Of a stretch of DNA of 64,000 nt, positions 37,732 to 46,168 are shown one piece after another (the first letter of the stretch is position 1; every line of letters starts with the position of its first letter). The translations under genes were made by a program, and so were the position numbers. The stretch is from CBDFKQ01 sp965248855. Lineage in GTDB: Bacteria; Bacteroidota; Bacteroidia; Cytophagales; 172606-1. The DNA lies in NCBI GenBank assembly GCA_965248855.1, contig CBDFKQ010000012.1, forward strand, positions 1-64,000, read 5' to 3'. The notes below the pieces were generated by a model. That model was given only the letters and a program-made list of their open reading frames with translations. It was not told where the DNA came from and ran no database searches.

Positions 37732-37761
37732 TTGTCTTTTTAATTAATAGAGTTAATTTTG
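37732..37761 (+). promoter_or_regulatory. Candidate Bacteroidota-type promoter for the oxoamine synthase gene
   Basis: TTG at 37732-37734, a 19-base spacer and TAATTTTG at 37754-37761 fit the TTTG / TAnnTTTG consensus. The predicted start of transcription leaves a leader of about 37 bases before the GTG start. Confidence 0.5.
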
Positions 37762-37804
37762 AGACAATTTTTGTTTATTTTATTTAATTATAAAAAATAT
37801 ACGC

Positions 37805-39055
37805 GTGGATTTATTTGACAAAATAATTGCTAATCCGGGCCCTTTGGGTCAATATTCTGCAATAGCACATGGATATTATGCCTTCCCAAAATTAGAAGGA
37901 GAACTTGGGCCGCATATGACCTTTAGAGGGAAAGTGGTTTTAAACTGGAGCTTAAATAATTATTTAGGCCTGGGCAACCATCCGGAAGTTAGAAAGGCAG
38001 ATGCTCAGGCAGCAGCAGATTACGGCTTGGCATACCCCATGGGAGCAAGGATGATGTCGGGCAATACATCCATTCATGAACAATTAGAGAAAGAGCTTTC
38101 TGAATTTGTAAAGAAAGAAGATACCATGTTAATGAATTTTGGATATCAGGGCATAATGTCGGTTATAGATAGTTTGATTGACAGACGGGATGTAGTTGTG
38201 TATGATTCCGAATCACATGCATGTATTATTGATGGTGTGAGGATGCACTTGGGCAAAAGATTTGTATTTCCACATAATGATATGGAAAGCCTTGAAAAAC
38301 AACTCACAAGAGCAAAGAAAATAATTGATGAAACCGGCGGATCTATATTAGTAATTACAGAAGGTATATTTGGTATGTCGGGTGATATGGGCAAACTAAA
38401 AGAAATAGTTGCTTTAAAAAATAAATTTCAATTCAGATTATTGGTCGATGATGCTCATGGATTTGGCACAATGGGTAAAACCGGTGCAGGTGCAGGAGAA
38501 GAGCAAGGAGTGCAGGCTGATATTGATCTGTATTTTTCAACTTTTGCAAAATCAATGGCAAGTATTGGTGCATTTGTTTCAGGTCCGACAAAAATTATCA
38601 ATTACTTAAGGTATAACACGCGTTCACAAATTTTCGCCAAAGCCTTGCCAATGCCTTTGGTTATTGGAGGCATTAAAAGGTTAGAATTATTACAAACAAA
38701 ACCGGAGCTAAAGGATAACCTTTGGATAATAGTGAATGCATTACAAAGCGGTTTGCGTTCACGGGGATTTAATATTGGCAAAACGGAATCACCTGTTACA
38801 CCTGTGTTTTTAGATGGTGGTGTAACTGAAGCAAGTAACTTAATACCCGATTTAAGAGAAAATTACGGCATTTTTTGTTCTGTAGTATTGTATCCGGTTG
38901 TACCTAAAGGTATTATTTTATTGCGTTTAATACCAACAGCAGTACATACCTTAGAAGATGTAAACAGGACATTAAAAGCATTTGATGAGGTTTCTATTAA
39001 ATTAAAAGCAGGTGAATATGCAAATGCAGAACTGGCACAACACCTATCCAAATAA
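37805..39055 (+). CDS. Alpha-oxoamine synthase family PLP enzyme (serine palmitoyltransferase or glycine C-acyltransferase type)
   Basis: This 416-residue fold-type I PLP enzyme condenses an amino acid with an acyl-CoA and releases CO2. Visible motifs are NYLGLGNHPEV, the substrate-loop GARMMSGNTSIHEQLE, DDAHGFGTMG and the Schiff-base lysine K249 in TFAKSMASIG. The start is GTG, the first codon consistent with the family N-terminus (MDLFDKI). Members include serine palmitoyltransferase (sphingolipids), KBL and BioF. In sphingolipid-making Bacteroidota a soluble SPT of this size is expected, and no biotin or threonine genes are adjacent, so SPT is plausible but not proven. Confidence 0.75.
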   Translation: MDLFDKIIANPGPLGQYSAIAHGYYAFPKLEGELGPHMTFRGKVVLNWSLNNYLGLGNHPEVRKADAQAAADYGLAYPMGARMMSGNTSIHEQLEKELSEFVKKEDTMLMNFGYQGIMSVIDSLIDRRDVVVYDSESHACIIDGVRMHLGKRFVFPHNDMESLEKQLTRAKKIIDETGGSILVITEGIFGMSGDMGKLKEIVALKNKFQFRLLVDDAHGFGTMGKTGAGAGEEQGVQADIDLYFSTFAKSMASIGAFVSGPTKIINYLRYNTRSQIFAKALPMPLVIGGIKRLELLQTKPELKDNLWIIVNALQSGLRSRGFNIGKTESPVTPVFLDGGVTEASNLIPDLRENYGIFCSVVLYPVVPKGIILLRLIPTAVHTLEDVNRTLKAFDEVSIKLKAGEYANAELAQHLSK

Positions 39056-39174
39056 TATTTATTCTATAATCTATAAATATTTTTGTCATTAATATAACTT
39101 TTATATTACTTTTACGTAATATCACAGGAATATAGCTTGGAGATATAATAAACAAAGTTTTTGCTTTTCAAATA

Positions 39175-39205
39175 TTGGCAAAAAGCAGTTTAGTTCTTAT
39201 ATTGA
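39175..39205 (+). promoter_or_regulatory. Candidate promoter of the Hc1-like gene
   Basis: TTG at 39175-39177, a 20-base spacer and TATATTGA at 39198-39205 approximate the Bacteroidota TTTG / TAnnTTTG consensus, with the last two bases of the -7 box off. It sits 40 bases before the ATG. Confidence 0.35.
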
Positions 39206-39245
39206 CCCATTCAAAAATATTTTTAACTTTAAACTTTACAACAAA

Positions 39246-39467
39246 ATGAAAAGATTTGATGAAATAAGAGACCTTATTATGTCTTTAGAAGGTGATTTTG
39301 AAAAATTCTATGACAAAGGTAATCAAGCTGCCGGTACTCGTGTACGTCAAGGAATGCAAAAGTTAAAAACTGTTGCTCAAGACATTAGGGTAGAAGTTCA
39401 AAATCAAAAAAATGCCGGTGAAGCTCCAAAAGCTGCTCCTGCTGCCGCTGCAAAGAAAAAGAAATAA
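39246..39467 (+). CDS. Histone H1-like DNA-binding protein (Hc1 family)
   Basis: This 73-residue basic protein is related to the chlamydial Hc1 nucleoprotein (PF07432). The N-terminal helical part (FDEIRDLIMSLEGDFEKFYDKG, GTRVRQGMQKLK, AQDIRVEVQNQKN) is typical of the short Bacteroidota form. The tail, APKAAPAAAAKKKK, is an Ala/Pro/Lys-rich H1-like end that would bind DNA non-specifically. It has its own promoter-like sequence and is followed at once by a strong terminator, so it is probably a single-gene transcript with high expression. Confidence 0.85.
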   Translation: MKRFDEIRDLIMSLEGDFEKFYDKGNQAAGTRVRQGMQKLKTVAQDIRVEVQNQKNAGEAPKAAPAAAAKKKK

Positions 39468-39474
39468 TAAATAT

Positions 39475-39512
39475 AAAAAAGAGTCGCTATAAAAAAATAG
39501 CGACTCTTTTTT
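39475..39512. terminator. Bidirectional intrinsic terminator
   Basis: Arms AAAAAGAGTCGCTAT and its complement flank a six-A loop, with T runs on both strands. It serves the Hc1 gene and the convergent osmC-like gene. Confidence 0.9.
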
Positions 39513-39535
39513 ATATTTATTAATCAGGCTGCTTA

Positions 39536-39952
39536 TTAAGAAAGCGTTGCATTTAAAGTAATTGGAATATTTAAAATTTTAGAAATTAAACAATTTGCCT
39601 TAGCACCTTGAGCAATTTCTTGATATTTTTCGTTACTTAAATCTTTAACGGTCGCCTTAGTTTCTAAGTGTATTCCTTTTATTACTAATCCTACAGCATC
39701 CATATCTAAAGTCGCCACAGTTTCAAGAGATTCCGGATTGAAACCTGCCTGTGATAGTTGAGCTGAAATAGCCATGGTAAAACATCCTGCATGTGCAGCA
39801 GCTACCAACTCTTCAGGATTTGTTCCTACACCATCTTCAAATCTGGTTTTAAAAGAATACTGAGTATTATTTAACACAGTGCTTTGTGTTGAAATTGAGC
39901 CTTTTCCTTCCTTAAGAGTACCTTGCCAATGTGCATTTGCTGTTCTGTTCAT
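39536..39952 (-). CDS. osmC: OsmC/Ohr-type peroxiredoxin
   Basis: This 138-residue thiol peroxidase of the OsmC family reduces organic hydroperoxides. The two redox cysteines are C57 in AAHAGCFTM and C121 in KANCLISKIL, at the positions expected for this family. The start MNRTANAHWQG is typical of the OsmC branch. It has no signal peptide, so it is cytoplasmic. It is convergent with the Hc1 gene and divergent from trpA, and no regulator is adjacent. Confidence 0.92.
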   Translation of the reverse strand: MNRTANAHWQGTLKEGKGSISTQSTVLNNTQYSFKTRFEDGVGTNPEELVAAAHAGCFTMAISAQLSQAGFNPESLETVATLDMDAVGLVIKGIHLETKATVKDLSNEKYQEIAQGAKANCLISKILNIPITLNATLS

Positions 39953-40068
39953 TTTGTATTTGATTAAAGTTTAAGATTATAATAATAAACTCGAAATAAA
40001 TATAATAGTTCGTAAAAAGTATTTATTATTTTTAATTTTGAAAACATTAATGATCATAATTAAATTAC

Positions 40069-40842
40069 ATGAACAGAATAATCGAATTATTTAATAAAAA
40101 AAAAGAAAACATACTTAATGTATATTTTACGGCAGGTTTCCCCCAATTAAATGATACCCAACAGATAATTGAATCACTTCAGGCAAGCGGTGCTGATATT
40201 ATTGAAATCGGAATTCCATTTTCTGATCCCGTAGCAGATGGCCCGACCATTCAACTCAGTAATGAAAAAGCTTTGAAAAATGGGATGACTTTAAAGTTAT
40301 TGTTTTCACAATTAAAAAATATTCGCGAAAAGGTAAACATTCCAATAATTTTAATGGGATATATAAACCCGGTAATACAATTTGGAATAGAAGAATTTTG
40401 TATTAATTGCAAAAATATTGGTATTGATGGCGTTATTCTGCCCGATTTGCCAATACAGGAATATATAAATGAATATAAAAGTATTTTTGAAAGATATGGA
40501 ATCATTAATAACTTTTTGATAACTCCTCAAACTTCCGAAAGCCGAATCAATAAAATTGATGAAGTATCAAACGGCTTTATTTATATGGTATCCTCATCGA
40601 GTATTACCGGTTCTAAAGCCGATACTACAAATGATCAAATTATCTACTTTAAAAGGATTTTATCAATGAATTTAAAGAGCCCACGGTTAATTGGATTTGG
40701 AATTTCAAATCGACAAACATTTCAAACCGCCTGCAAATATGCAAATGGCGCCATTATAGGAAGTGCTTTTATAAGTGCCATTGAAAATGATCAACCATTT
40801 GATAAAACCATTTCTACATTCATAAATAATATTATTCAATAA
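40069..40842 (+). CDS. trpA: Tryptophan synthase alpha subunit
   Basis: TrpA cleaves indole-3-glycerol phosphate to indole and glyceraldehyde 3-phosphate and passes indole to TrpB. The 257-residue TIM barrel shows YFTAGFPQL, the catalytic E46 in IIEIGIPFSDPVADGP, the catalytic Asp in VILPDLP, SSSSITGSK, and the phosphate-binding GFGISN and GAIIGSAFI. No other trp gene is in the window, which is unusual because trpA normally ends a trp operon. The next gene, 81 bases on, is an aromatic amino acid hydroxylase with its own promoter-like box. Confidence 0.93.
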   Translation: MNRIIELFNKKKENILNVYFTAGFPQLNDTQQIIESLQASGADIIEIGIPFSDPVADGPTIQLSNEKALKNGMTLKLLFSQLKNIREKVNIPIILMGYINPVIQFGIEEFCINCKNIGIDGVILPDLPIQEYINEYKSIFERYGIINNFLITPQTSESRINKIDEVSNGFIYMVSSSSITGSKADTTNDQIIYFKRILSMNLKSPRLIGFGISNRQTFQTACKYANGAIIGSAFISAIENDQPFDKTISTFINNIIQ

Positions 40843-40896
40843 AAATTGTTTATTTAAAATAGTAATTAAAATAAATCATTTCTTTATCAGAATTGT

Positions 40897-40904
40897 TATA
40901 TTTG
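40897..40904 (+). promoter_or_regulatory. Candidate -7 box of the phenylalanine hydroxylase gene
   Basis: TATATTTG matches TAnnTTTG exactly and lies 19 bases before the ATG. No good TTTG box is seen at the right spacing upstream, so this is tentative. Confidence 0.35.
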
Positions 40905-40923
40905 ATAAAGAGATGATTTTTAT

Positions 40924-41652
40924 ATGATACTTAACCAGGAATATCAAAATTATATAAGTGAAGACTTTGAAGTTTGGAAGGTATTGTTTGAGAGACAAAT
41001 GAAAAAACTCCCTGACGTTGCAACAAAGTCATTTTTAGATGGGCTTCAGAAAATAAATTTTACATCTGATAAAATCCCTAATTTCGAAGAAGTAAATCCT
41101 TTATTAAAAAAAATTACAGGTTGGCAACTAACCGTTGTTCCCGGTTTAATTGATAACAAACCTTTTTTTGAATTTTTGCACAATAAATATTTTTGTGCTA
41201 CCAACTGGTTAAGAAAAAGAGAATTTCTTGATTACCTGGAGGAACCGGATATGTTTCATGATGTTTTTGGCCATGTCCCTCTATTAACTAATCAATCATT
41301 TGTTGATTTCCTGCAACAGCTTGCCAAAATTGCTCTCGAACACATAGATAACAATGAAATAATAGAATACATTTCCCGCATATATTGGTATACGGTAGAA
41401 TTTGGATTGATTAAAGAAAGCAACGGATTAAAAATTTATGGTGCAGGTATTTTATCTTCGGCAGGTGAAAGCGATTATTGTTTAAAAAGTAATCTTTCCA
41501 AACGAGTACCATATAATGTGGAAGAAATAATTAATACACCTTATATAAAAGATCATTTTCAGGAAAAATATTTTGTCATTGATTCTTATGATCAATTATT
41601 TAATTCTGTTCATGAAATTGAGAGACAGATTCAAAATAAAATTTCTATTTAA
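40924..41652 (+). CDS. phhA: Phenylalanine 4-monooxygenase (aromatic amino acid hydroxylase)
   Basis: This 242-residue monomeric bacterial-type phenylalanine hydroxylase converts phenylalanine to tyrosine with tetrahydrobiopterin and O2. The Fe(II) triad is visible as H112 and H117 in MFHDVFGHVPLL and E159 in YWYTVEFGL. The pterin-binding region (LTVVPGL, CATNWLRKREFLDYLEEPD) precedes it, and GAGILSSAGES follows. There is no regulatory ACT domain, as is normal for bacterial members. It follows trpA on the same strand. Confidence 0.94.
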   Translation: MILNQEYQNYISEDFEVWKVLFERQMKKLPDVATKSFLDGLQKINFTSDKIPNFEEVNPLLKKITGWQLTVVPGLIDNKPFFEFLHNKYFCATNWLRKREFLDYLEEPDMFHDVFGHVPLLTNQSFVDFLQQLAKIALEHIDNNEIIEYISRIYWYTVEFGLIKESNGLKIYGAGILSSAGESDYCLKSNLSKRVPYNVEEIINTPYIKDHFQEKYFVIDSYDQLFNSVHEIERQIQNKISI

Positions 41653-42207
41653 TTTTTTTTGAATTTAACTGATGTTACACTCAAGATATTTAAGATTGAT
41701 ATTCATATAAATTTGATTTTATTTAAACATGAAACTATTCATGGATTTAATTTTTAGGCATAAATAAAAATGTTTGGGGCTTGCCTTCGGCCCGGGCTTT
41801 ACGTTACAATCTTTTTGTTCATACCTCACAAAAAAATTTTCACTCCAATCCCTAAGCCAAAAAAAATCAATCATACAAAATTAAATTATTAATTATCGGT
41901 TTATCAATATCGGTATATTCATAATTCTTAAACAATCTCTAAAAATCAAATGGTAATTTATCTTTCCGGCGATTTAAATAAACAAAATAAAAAAAGTTAA
42001 TGTTATGCATGAATAATTTGCAAACAAGAAAGTAGTAATTCTCAAAATCAATCATCTCTTCTTTAAAACTGCGTAGTTTCTTAAATTAAATAATGATTTG
42101 GGGATAAAGTAAGTTTTGCTTGTGAAAAATTAAATTGATCCATTTATATTTGATTCATTTTTAAAAACTAATTTTTATTAATCAAATAGCATAAGTCACA
42201 GATTCTC
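41653..42207. other. Intergenic stretch holding repeat copy C
   Basis: This 555-base non-coding stretch lies between phenylalanine hydroxylase and the GH27 gene. Bases 41770-41926 are the mosaic repeat. The remaining 280 bases in front of the GH27 ATG should contain its promoter; no clear boxes or RNA gene seen. Confidence 0.5.
41770..41926 (-). repeat. Mosaic intergenic repeat, copy C
   Basis: This is a full copy in minus orientation. On the minus strand it reads CCGATATTGATAAACCGATAA, a T-rich linker with TTTTGTATGATT, GGGATTGGAGTGAAAATT, GTGAGGTATGAACAAAAAGA and AACGTAAAGCCCGGGC, then GGCAAGCCCC. Its GC-rich end matches copy A more closely than copy B. Confidence 0.85.
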
Positions 42208-43380
42208 ATGAAAAAAATTTTATTTTTATTTTTCCTTTTATCATTAGACAGTGTAGCTCAAAAATTTCAAAATATAGCACTAACACCGCCTATGGGATGG
42301 AATAGTTGGAATAAGTTTGGTTGTGACAATATTAATGAGAAAGTTTTAAAAGAAGTAGCAGATGCAATGGTAAGCACAGGGATGAAAAACGCGGGCTACA
42401 ATTATATTGTAATTGATGATTGTTGGCAAATAGGCAGGGATAAATTAGGGAATATTATTGCTGACCCTATAAAATTTCCATCAGGCATGAAAGCACTTTC
42501 GGATTATATCCACGACAAGGGTTTAAAATTTGGAATATATACTTGTGCCGGAAATAAAACATGTGCCGACAGGCCCGGAAGTCGTGGTTACGAATACCAA
42601 GATGCAAAGTATTATGCAGACTGGAAAGTTGATTATTTAAAGGTAGATTGGTGCAATACTTCAACTCAAAATGCAGAAGAATCATATACATTAATACGCG
42701 ATGCGCTTTACAAAGCAGAAAGACCGATACTTTTAAGTATATGCGAATGGGGCTTAAGTAAGCCATGGATTTGGGCTAAAGATATTGGACATTGCTGGCG
42801 GACAACTGGTGATATTCTTAACAATTGGGATATACCAAATGCTAAAGAAGGAAAGGTATGGGGAGGTGGTGTGGTAATTAATCTTGATATGCAAAAAGAT
42901 CTTGAAAAATATGCCGGACCCGGGCATTGGAATGATCCGGATATGCTTGAAATCGGAAACGGCGCACTTACCCTTGATGAAGAAAGGGCGCATTTTAGTT
43001 TGTGGTGTATGCTGGCCGCTCCTTTAATGGCAGGAAATGACTTGCGCAATATGTCAACTCAAACCAGAGAAATACTTACCAATAGGGATGCTATTGAAAT
43101 AAATCAAGATCGGCTTGGAGCTCAAGGTTATAAAATACTCGATGAAGAAAATTTTGAAATCTTTATGAAACCTTTAGACAATGGTGATAATGCTTTATGC
43201 CTGTTCAATCGTGGTCCGAAAAAAAAACAATTTAAAATTAATTGGACAGATTATAAAATATCAAAAGGAAATAGCATCTATGATATTTGGAAACATAAAA
43301 TTACAGGATCCACCAATGAAAATTATAATATAATATTAAACAGCCATGACGTAGCTTTGATTAGATTAAAAAAGAGATGA
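42208..43380 (+). CDS. Alpha-galactosidase, glycoside hydrolase family 27
   Basis: This 390-residue exported retaining exo-enzyme removes terminal alpha-galactose (or alpha-N-acetylgalactosamine) residues. The signal peptide is MKKILFLFFLLSLDSVAQ. The GH27 barrel shows PPMGWNSWNKFGC, VIDDCWQ, GLKFGIYTCAG, the nucleophile D147 in YLKVDWCN, the acid/base D202 in WRTTGDI, and GHWNDPDMLEIGNG. A short beta C-terminal domain follows, so the length is normal. It stands alone, preceded by repeat copy C, about 5 kb beyond the Sus cluster, and could trim galactose side chains for it. Confidence 0.94.
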   Translation: MKKILFLFFLLSLDSVAQKFQNIALTPPMGWNSWNKFGCDNINEKVLKEVADAMVSTGMKNAGYNYIVIDDCWQIGRDKLGNIIADPIKFPSGMKALSDYIHDKGLKFGIYTCAGNKTCADRPGSRGYEYQDAKYYADWKVDYLKVDWCNTSTQNAEESYTLIRDALYKAERPILLSICEWGLSKPWIWAKDIGHCWRTTGDILNNWDIPNAKEGKVWGGGVVINLDMQKDLEKYAGPGHWNDPDMLEIGNGALTLDEERAHFSLWCMLAAPLMAGNDLRNMSTQTREILTNRDAIEINQDRLGAQGYKILDEENFEIFMKPLDNGDNALCLFNRGPKKKQFKINWTDYKISKGNSIYDIWKHKITGSTNENYNIILNSHDVALIRLKKR

Positions 43381-43435
43381 AAGTAATTCACAAATGATAG
43401 GAAAGCGGGATAATGTAGTGTAAAATGAATATAGC

Positions 43436-45751
43436 CTATTTATTTTTAGAAATATGATACCTATTCGTATCATTTTTAAAATCCAACACATCTAAATTAA
43501 ATCTTTCTTTTAAAAACTTTTGATATTTTTCAAAAACCGGCTGATCTTGTTTTATGTGATTTACCCATATTTGAGACCTGCTTACTTCAAAATCATACTC
43601 TTCTTTATCTTTTATTAAATTATCTTTCATCAATTCTGATTCAAGTTCTGCCATTACTATCTTCCTTTCAATCATAGCATTATTATGTACTTCAAATGCC
43701 TTGTCATGTTCTATAATGGCTTTTCGATGGTTGATTTGAGCTTTAACCTGTGCTTTTAATGCCTTATCTTGCTCTATCATTGCCTTTTGATGTTCAATAA
43801 GTGTTTTTTTTACATTTAGATCATTTTGAATTTTGACTCGGTTGAAAATTTCATTTTTTTCTATTGAATATTCCATATGCCTTCCACCCATTTCTTTTTT
43901 TGGATCTATCTTAATTTTTTCATCATTAAAATTATTACCGTTAAGGTTTTTACTATCCTTTTCAAATTGCTTTATTTCACGTTTATAATTTTCAATTTCT
44001 TGTTCATATTGCTTCAATTCCTCGCGATAGTTTTTTAATTCTTCTTCATTATTTTTTTCCATTTCAAGTTTATATTCCTTTTCAGCTTCAACTTGAATTT
44101 CATTTGCCATATTTGTTAATTCAGCTAGTAATTTTGATTGGGTTAATTTTAATTCTGCAATTCTTTTGTTTTTTATTTCATTTGATAAATCATCATCACT
44201 TGATATGTCTTCAATTTTATTTGAAATATTTTCAATTTCAATTGAAATTTTATCAATTCCACGTTCCATTTTATTATGGTATTTTGCCAAAGGTGGTAAA
44301 GGTGGCATTGGAGGGAAGGGATGAACCATTCCGATATTTGTTGGATAATTTTCTATTCTCTCAGGTTTTTCTGGTTTCTCCGGTTTTTCTGGCTTCTCAG
44401 GTTTTTCAGGACGTTCATATAAATTACTTTCAAAACTTTTCTCGTTATCTGCCTCATCTAATCGTTTTTCAATAGATTTTTTATAATCTTTCAATTCTTC
44501 ATCCGAAAGTTTTTTATTATCAACTAATACTTCCTTTATTTTTCCTTTTTTATTTTTTACAATAATTATTTCTCTTACCGATCTGTTTTTACTTGTATCA
44601 TCTGCTTGTAATAAAAGATTTGAACCTTTTATTGTTAAGGAATCTAAAGAATCATTTATTAATAGGTTTTTACTAATAAGATCAAAGTTTGAAAATGCAT
44701 TTGCTGACACTGCAAGAAAGCAAATTATTAATACTATCGAAGCGATTAAACCTTCATTGAAAGTTGGTCTTTTAGGAGATTCAGTTAATATCCTTTTAAT
44801 TCTAAAAATTAATGAACCCTTGCCACCATTAGCGGCCATAGCCATTTTAGGAGCAGGATTTTGAATATATTGTAGGTTTGCTAATGCTTGAGCGAAAGTA
44901 AATGAATCCCCACTGATTTGAAGAGCTTTATCGTCGCAGCAATGTTCACGTTCCTGCCTTACAACTCCTGATATCCACCATATTGCAGGGTGGAAGAAAA
45001 ATATTATTTCAACAATAGATTGAGCAATATTAACCCAAAAATCGTTTCTGGAAATATGAGCAAGCTCATGAGCTAAAATTAATTCAATCTCTGCCGTCGG
45101 TAAACCTAAAGCAGTTCCAAATGGTAATAATATAATTGGTTTAAAATAACCAATAGCTACAGGTACTTTTATAATGGCCGATTCTAAAATTTTAACGGTT
45201 TTGTTAATTCCCATTTGTTCGCAAAGTCGGTCAACTTTAAGTTGCCATTCAGGTGATAATGTATTGGTTTTATATCCTTTTAATCTCTGAACATAAGCCA
45301 AACTACCTAATAGTTTTAAGCTCAAAACAACAATTCCAATCATCCAGATTAAAACAATAATGGGAAGGTTATTTTGAAAATATTCTTTAATTGTATCTCC
45401 CGTCCACGAAAATTTAATATTGGATTTGGCTGTATCAGCAATGTTAACAGAATTTTGTGGGGTATAAGGAAAACCCATTGCAGGTTTTATGTTTTGAGGA
45501 TTAATTTGTGTGAGTTGTTCAGTTTTGCCGGAATTATAAATTCTTATAAATGTTATAATTGATGCAAATAATAAACAAAACATAGCTGAAACAGCAATAA
45601 AATAACGAACAGCAGCCGACATTCGATTCATCCAAATCATTGATACTGCTACTATGAAAGCAACAAGCACACCTTGCCATAGAGAATGTAAAAGCGTCCA
45701 ACCGAGAGCACTTATTAATTTTTGAGAAAAAAATACATTTAAGCTTTCCAT
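43436..45751 (-). CDS. BlaR1/MecR1-type M56 membrane metalloprotease with coiled-coil extension
   Basis: This 771-residue protein has helices at about 13-35, 40-65, 130-155 and 335-355. The M56 zinc site is HELAH with the downstream EREHCCDDKAL. In the MecR1/BlaR1 scheme such proteases inactivate the BlaI-type repressor encoded next door. The C-terminal 400 residues are unusual. A run of repeated EKP units lies near residues 450-470, a Pro-rich patch (HPFPPMPPLPPL) follows, then a long charged coiled coil (about 500-730). I see no penicillin-binding domain, so the signal is probably not a beta-lactam. The gene starts six bases after the repressor gene, so the two form one operon. Confidence 0.88.
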   Translation of the reverse strand: MESLNVFFSQKLISALGWTLLHSLWQGVLVAFIVAVSMIWMNRMSAAVRYFIAVSAMFCLLFASIITFIRIYNSGKTEQLTQINPQNIKPAMGFPYTPQNSVNIADTAKSNIKFSWTGDTIKEYFQNNLPIIVLIWMIGIVVLSLKLLGSLAYVQRLKGYKTNTLSPEWQLKVDRLCEQMGINKTVKILESAIIKVPVAIGYFKPIILLPFGTALGLPTAEIELILAHELAHISRNDFWVNIAQSIVEIIFFFHPAIWWISGVVRQEREHCCDDKALQISGDSFTFAQALANLQYIQNPAPKMAMAANGGKGSLIFRIKRILTESPKRPTFNEGLIASIVLIICFLAVSANAFSNFDLISKNLLINDSLDSLTIKGSNLLLQADDTSKNRSVREIIIVKNKKGKIKEVLVDNKKLSDEELKDYKKSIEKRLDEADNEKSFESNLYERPEKPEKPEKPEKPEKPERIENYPTNIGMVHPFPPMPPLPPLAKYHNKMERGIDKISIEIENISNKIEDISSDDDLSNEIKNKRIAELKLTQSKLLAELTNMANEIQVEAEKEYKLEMEKNNEEELKNYREELKQYEQEIENYKREIKQFEKDSKNLNGNNFNDEKIKIDPKKEMGGRHMEYSIEKNEIFNRVKIQNDLNVKKTLIEHQKAMIEQDKALKAQVKAQINHRKAIIEHDKAFEVHNNAMIERKIVMAELESELMKDNLIKDKEEYDFEVSRSQIWVNHIKQDQPVFEKYQKFLKERFNLDVLDFKNDTNRYHISKNK

Positions 45752-45757
45752 AATTTT

Positions 45758-46144
45758 TTATTTTAGATTTTTCGTTTTTATTTCCTCTAATAATTTTTTT
45801 ATTTCTTCAATTTCCCCGGCAGATGTTTTGTGGTTACCCAATGCCTGCATAATTAATTTCATGGCTGAACCTCTAAATGCTGTATCAATAAATTTATCTA
45901 ACAGTTGAGTTTGCATTTCATTTTCTTTTATGGCAGAGGTATAGATGTGCGACTTATTTTCTAATTCTCTCAACAGCAAACCTTTCTCTGTCATTATTTG
46001 CATAATTTTTAAAGTAGTTGTATAACCTGCTTCTTTATGCTGAAGCAATTGATCATGAATTTCCCGAACTGTTGCCCTTCCTTTCTGCCAAAGTATTTGC
46101 AAAATTTCTAATTCGGATTCTGTTGGTTTTATTTTTAATATCAT
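45758..46144 (-). CDS. BlaI/MecI/CopY-family transcriptional repressor
   Basis: This 128-residue winged-helix repressor (PF03965) has PTESELEILQILWQKG, TVREIHDQL and TTTLKIMQIMTEKGLL as the DNA-binding part. The C-terminal dimerisation helix contains FRGSAMKLIMQALG. It is first in an operon with the M56 protease gene. Three TACGA-N6-TCGTA palindromes lie directly upstream and are the evident operators for autoregulation. Proteolysis by the partner would relieve repression. Confidence 0.93.
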   Translation of the reverse strand: MILKIKPTESELEILQILWQKGRATVREIHDQLLQHKEAGYTTTLKIMQIMTEKGLLLRELENKSHIYTSAIKENEMQTQLLDKFIDTAFRGSAMKLIMQALGNHKTSAGEIEEIKKLLEEIKTKNLK

Positions 46145-46168
46145 ATATGATATAGATTTCTAATTGAT

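Larger units (their letters stand above)
37167..37804. other. Divergent intergenic region between fecR and the oxoamine synthase gene
   Basis: This 638-base, very AT-rich stretch contains the half copy of the mosaic repeat at 37475-37555 and a candidate promoter at 37732-37761 for the plus-strand gene. The fecR promoter must lie near 37170-37300, but no clear boxes were picked. No RNA gene was recognised. Confidence 0.5.

Noticed and set aside
44104..44475. 123-codon open frame on the plus strand
   Set aside because: It is antisense to the coiled-coil part of the M56 protein. The sequence is low complexity, and its openness is explained by the Lys/Glu-rich gene on the other strand.
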